NCBI RefSeq assembly: GCF_011745365.1
Contig: NW_024468909.1
Span: 5,332,001-5,396,000, forward strand
Length of the DNA stretch: 64,000 bases
Reading direction: 5' to 3'
From: Cryphonectria parasitica EP155
Lineage: Eukaryota; Ascomycota; Sordariomycetes; Diaporthales; Cryphonectriaceae
Shown: positions 59,522-64,000 of the stretch, one piece after another
Layout of the letters: each line of letters starts with the position of its first letter
Position numbering within the stretch: position 1 is the stretch's first letter
Made by a program: the position numbers and the translations under genes
Notes under the pieces: generated by a model
What the model was told of the DNA's origin: nothing
Database searches by the model: none
What the model saw: the letters and a program-made list of their open reading frames with translations, nothing else

Positions 59522-62333
59522 GGTTTCAGGGGGGGGCCTTGCACGAATCCCAAGCCTGTCCGCCCCTGCCAACCCCTGGCAGAGGGCAGCTGTCAGGGGG
59601 CGCGCGAAGCGCATCTCAAGCGGCTGGCTGACATCTGCTCGCCTATCGTTCTCCGCAAACTCCAAGAAAATCGGATCTCTGCACAGGATTTTGCGCTTCC
59701 ATCCTTGGTCGTCCGTCCCACCTGAAGAGGCAGCCGGACCCATTTCCCACATATGATATACGTATACTTACTTATGGCAACGTAGTAGATTGCGAGTCGG
59801 CTGTGACGAAGAGGCCCCCGTTCCGCGCTGTCGATAGGCGCCCAGCAGTCGCCAGGCATGCGGCATGTGGTACTGGTTCCTCACAATCCTCTCCTCCACC
59901 CATCCGAGCATGCGCACCATCATCATGCATGTCCTAGCACTTTAGAGATGCCGAATAAGCGGTGATGGTGAAACAGAAACCACGGTCATGAGATGTCACC
60001 AAGAGGTGTCTGTGCCTGTGTTCTGGTACTCTGGTACAATGATCACCATAGTACAACATGTTGTGGTAGTCCAGTATGTAGGGATCGACACCTGCGCAAA
60101 TTACTCAGTAGCAAGTCCCGCGAAGAAGCACCGCGGGGCCCAGACGGCACACAGAAAAAGCATGACGGCTGGGGCCGCCTCAGCGGGGGGCGACAGGCGA
60201 AGACAGGCGAAAGACAGAATACCATATGGAGGGCCCAAAAATAGGCCCAGGTATCCATCCCTCTCGTTGCCCCCCCCCCCCTTTTTTTTCTTCTTCTTCT
60301 TCTTTCTTTCAGCACACGCATCCCATCACAGCGATGGATCGATCCTTGGCAACAAACGGTCCGAGGTTCTGTTGCCTCGGTGGGCAGACCACGTACGTGG
60401 ATGACGAGAGATGTTAAGATGCATTTGCCCTCTTTGCAGGCCAACCCAGACCTGGGCAGGAAGCAGCCAGGGAGGGCATGGAGGGCCTGGAGGCCAACCA
60501 AGAAGCTCTGGCTGAGGTGGATCCAGACCAAACCCCATGCCAGGGGTCCTCGCCTCTTGCAGTCCAACAGAATCCCCTCCAGGTGTCCATAAGCCAGCAG
60601 GGTGGCAGGGTTTCTATGCACGGGCACGGGTGCTGAGGTGTGGGTGGAGCCGAGGGGGAGGCGTTTCAAAACACTCGGCCAGTGCTGTGCCCCTCCTCTT
60701 CCTATTCCCCGGCTTTTTCGTCCCGATGTCATGTCCATCACACTTTTCTTTTTCTGGTCGTCCCCCAATGGGGCCCAGCCCGCCAGCTTTTGCTCAGGTG
60801 TGATCGTCAGGGACAAAATCTCGTCACACCCGTGCGCACAGGACGGCATCTGTGCCGTAAGCCAGAGACCGAGTCAACATCGATGAGGTAGCCACCAAAG
60901 AACAAACTGTGCTGTTCGTGTGGTTGTTTCAGAAATGGGGATAGGCGGCTGCAGTGATGATCTGTCTGAGTATGTCAAGATCTAAGAAACCGTACAGGTC
61001 CACTTTGAGAGTTTTCCGAGGGACCAGGCGAACCGTCATGCCTAAGGGAAAGGAACCACCCATCTGAACCATAGGAGCTCTGTAGTACCCAACTAGGTTA
61101 GTTAGCATGCACAAACTGAAGGCACAAAGTCCCTCCACACCACAGAGTTCCTTGCCCTAACCCTGAGAATCAGTAAGCTTTTTCTTCTCATATCATGTGG
61201 TTCCTGGGGCTAATTTACTCAGTTACAACCAGAAGCCCACTTGTCCTCCGAGGGTAAAATGAATGAACGAAGAAGAAACTTGAGGTCGAACTAATCAAAC
61301 GCTTGGAAATCCAAGCGAAATATTCTACCATTGGTACTGCCGATATTGACTGTTTAGTCGGATTGGATTGAATTCTAATTGTGACCAACACTGACAGTCT
61401 TCCCTGTGTTCAGGGCCTCTGATGCCCCTAATGACTAGCATTTTCCTGTAAATCTAATGAATTGACATTATGCTTTCACTGATTCATACCGAAGTGAAGA
61501 CGTACATAAAACTTTGTCAACGTAATTAATGTATTTCACATTGTCCCTCTTCCCGGCCGGCAGAGGCAATATTGAAGACAACAGTGCCACAATTTGATTG
61601 AGATGAGCAAGACCTGCAATCTGAGGTCCGTCTGGGTGTTGACAAGTAATGAGCCTGTTGTGCTTGGGCTTAGATAGATTGGAAATAGTTCACACACCAA
61701 CCCTCTCGCTTAGCCCGAAAATAAAGAACAAATCCCTAAACCCCGTTCCGTAATTACATCTACTTACCTAGTATCGTCAACCATCCTCTCTGATCATTAT
61801 ATGGGAACCCCCCGAGTGAACTCCGTCTTCTTAAGCCGCTCCTCCGCGGCAGCAGCAAAATCACTTGGTACTAATTATCCGTGTGGAACTCGAGATGATA
61901 TTAGACGTCCATCGTCAATCATTGGACTGAAGATTCCGTAAACCCTTGAGCAACGCCAACTCCATTCCCCCTTTCAACTGTCATCTCAACCTGAGTCCTC
62001 CTTTGTAGCACAACTAATTATCTGCCAAAACCGGAATGAAGTCGATGTTGACAACCAATGTGTCCTTTGACTCCCGTCCAGAAAGTTCCGCTCACAACAA
62101 ACAATAAGGAGTCAGAGAACAAAGAGCACAGAGACCATGCCGCTGAAGAGTATGGCCACCTTAAATAGACTTAGAATAGAATCCCATTGATCTTGATGCA
62201 AGTCTTTATTTTTATTTTTTTAATGAGTCCCTTTCTTCCATTGCAGCCTCGATTGCCGCATGAACTGCCCAGCCCAGCGCATCTCCCCCTCTGACCAACA
62301 ACAGCCGACGACCCCAGCTCATAGTTACAAGAG

Positions 62334-64000
62334 ATGGCGACCACATCTCCACAGTCTGAAAATGTGTCGTCGTCCATATCCGAGCTTGCAATCATTTCAG
62401 GGTCGGACAGTTCTGCAGAGGAAGCAGCCCTGCGGCCCAGGCGAGGACTCGAACAGGCGGGTGCCGTCGTGAAGAAATGGCGAAAATTCCGCGGTGTCTA
62501 CATGGAGAGACGTAATTTAGTAGAGAACCGATGGTTCAGACTGGAGTTGAACAAGAGGAAGAAGCTTCTCACTACGCTTTGGAGGGCGCTGAGCGGGGGG
62601 AAGGAAATGCCGCAAGCCCATCGCCCGGACGTAGAGTAAGTAATTATTATTATGACTGATAATACAATATCTATATTTGCTAATATCCTCTCTCTTTTCT
62701 GTTCTTCACGATCAGCGCTGTAGCCGTATGGAGAGCCACCAATAAGGACCAGGAACCTTGGCCTCTCATTTGCAGTGATGCAGACGCCATCAAGTGGCCT
62801 CTGTTCAACCAGGCAGACCTTGCCAACCGGCCCGAGGTGCTGCTGACCATACTGGACCACAGGGCGAGGTTCCATCCTGGGGCCTTCCAGAGGGAGGACC
62901 TCTTCGGCGAAAACTATCCGCTGGCGAAGGCGGTTGGTGTCCTGCCCCTGCAGAGAGACCAGGTCACCGAGTACAGGGAGGGCATCGTCATGGCCGACCT
63001 GACAGGTGTTGCGCTGGAGGACAACGACCAGGACATGCAAGAGGAAGATGACAGCTACGGCACGATCAACGAGCCGGAGAGCCTGGAGGAGCTGAAGCTC
63101 TTCAACAGCTCAGACATGATCCTGAAGGAGGCAGGGGATGTAGTTATGGAGGTCCAGTATAGGATCTACAGCCTTCTCGACGACGTCGTTGAGAATATTA
63201 CCGGAGATAAGCGCAACAAACCTGTGGTCCCTCACGCATCCGACAAGGAACCACTCGACTGGCGGGTCAGACAGCCCACCGACCCAGAGGACCCGAGTTA
63301 CGAGAAGGAGCTCACGAATTACTTCAACGTCTCGCGGACCCTGCTGTCCTGCACCGCGCCAGGCGAGATGGACTGGGACTATGTCATTGCCCTGAGCGCG
63401 CGGCGACGAAAGTGGCACGAGCGACAGATTGCCGTCCTGAAGGAAGACCCCGGCGCGCTCCTCGACCGGCTACAACAGGCGCGAACCCACGGCAGATTTG
63501 GCAGCCAGTTAAAAACTAAGCAAGGGACCACTCATCCATACAACGACGGCAATACACAAGCCGACACAGATCTCCAGATGTGGACCCTCTACTTTCAAGA
63601 CATCCTAGCACATCACAACGAATTAGTGGACGTCTGGGCGGGGACAGGCCAAATGCTGGAAGACTTACGGACAATCCCGCCAGGCACACGCGCTTGGATG
63701 TCCAAAATCAAAACCCTGGCAGGCCTCACCAGCCCGGGCAAGGAAGTCCTGGGACTTCTCCTCGACGTGCTGGTCAGCGCACCCGACCTGCGGGAGTACT
63801 TCAGAACAGCAGCGTCCCGGAACGAACAGGGAGAATGGGTCGTGCCCATTGTAGACGGACTACCAGGGGCGCCGAGGATACTCAAGCGGGACAGCAACAC
63901 GATCGGGGCTCTTGCTGCTTGGCGGAGGGCCATGTCGGAGGAGCGAGCCCGCAAGGCCTTTGGGCTGCACACCATGGCCGAGGAGCTGCGCCAGATCCTC
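62334..64000 (+). CDS. Uncharacterised protein, N-terminal part (runs off the right edge)
   Basis: Exon 1 is 62334-62635 and exon 2 is 62716 to the window end, joined by an 80-bp intron (donor GTAAGT, internal TGACTGAT, acceptor CGATCAG). At least 529 codons, no stop before the edge. I do not recognise the family. The N terminus is Ser-rich (MATTSPQSENVSSSISEL), followed by a very basic stretch (VVKKWRKFRGVYMERRN). The body is mostly helical and hydrophilic, with motifs such as AVWRATNKDQEPWP, an acidic segment (LEDNDQDMQEEDDS), and KTLAGLTSPGKEVLGLLLDV near the end. There is no signal peptide and no clear membrane segment. An intact frame over 1.28 kb in exon 2 with ordinary codon use argues it is a real gene. 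Confidence 0.8.

Larger units (their letters stand above)
57891..62333. other. 4.4-kb intergenic region between AA11 gene and the right-edge gene
   Basis: Divergent promoters at the two ends (AA11 TATA at 58047-58053). The 58.9-60.85 kb section has relatively long minus-strand open frames (161, 205 and 268 codons), but none shows a domain or consistent splice joins, so I do not call a gene. A T15A8 run occurs at 59499-59521. From about 61.15 kb to the next gene the DNA is AT-richer and has few open frames. Confidence 0.5.

Noticed and set aside
60043..60849. 268-codon minus-strand open frame as a gene
   Set aside because: No domain, no coherent start context, low-complexity Arg run from a CT-tract; kept only as a low-interest finding.

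Overview
The window looks like nuclear DNA of a filamentous ascomycete (Pezizomycotina, probably Sordariomycetes). Evidence: monocistronic genes with short GT..AG introns (57-305 bp, usually GTRAGT donors and CTRAY-like branch sites), pyrimidine-rich leaders, a Zn2Cys6 activator, an AA11-X278 chitin oxidase and a TDA3-type flavoprotein, and intergenic DNA full of dinucleotide and poly-G/C runs. The species cannot be named from the sequence. I recognise no rRNA, tRNA, transposon or CRISPR array.

Layout. 0-9.7 kb, compact: a Gfo/Idh/MocA oxidoreductase (minus strand, cut by the left edge) faces away from a DapA/NanA-family aldolase (plus) across 3.1 kb. The aldolase converges on a TDA3-like FAD oxidoreductase (minus). 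TDA3 is divergent from a glutathione-peroxidase-like thiol peroxidase (plus), which has an in-frame, possibly mitochondrial N-terminal extension. 9.7-23.7 kb: about 14 kb with no gene I can support. 23.7-26.45 kb: one Zn2Cys6 regulator. 26.5-32.7 kb: another 6.3 kb with no supportable gene. 32.7-42.6 kb, all on the minus strand: an MFS drug/polyamine-type transporter, a secreted type-B carboxylesterase, and an acetoacetyl-CoA synthetase that is intact except for one in-frame TAG. 43.36-55.17 kb: tra1, the giant pseudokinase scaffold of SAGA and NuA4, 3872 codons in four exons. 56.7-57.9 kb: a secreted AA11 LPMO with a C-terminal X278-like module. 62.3 kb to the right edge: a two-exon protein of unknown family that runs off the window.

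How the genes relate. This is mostly a mix of conserved housekeeping genes (tra1, peroxidase, TDA3, ketone-body activation) and saprotrophy or transport genes, not an evident biosynthetic cluster. The oxidoreductase/aldolase pair is the only arrangement suggesting a shared catabolic step. The points most worth checking are the nonsense codon in the acetoacetyl-CoA synthetase gene, the isolated transcription factor in about 20 kb of DNA without visible genes, the two-start peroxidase, and the orphan protein at the right edge.
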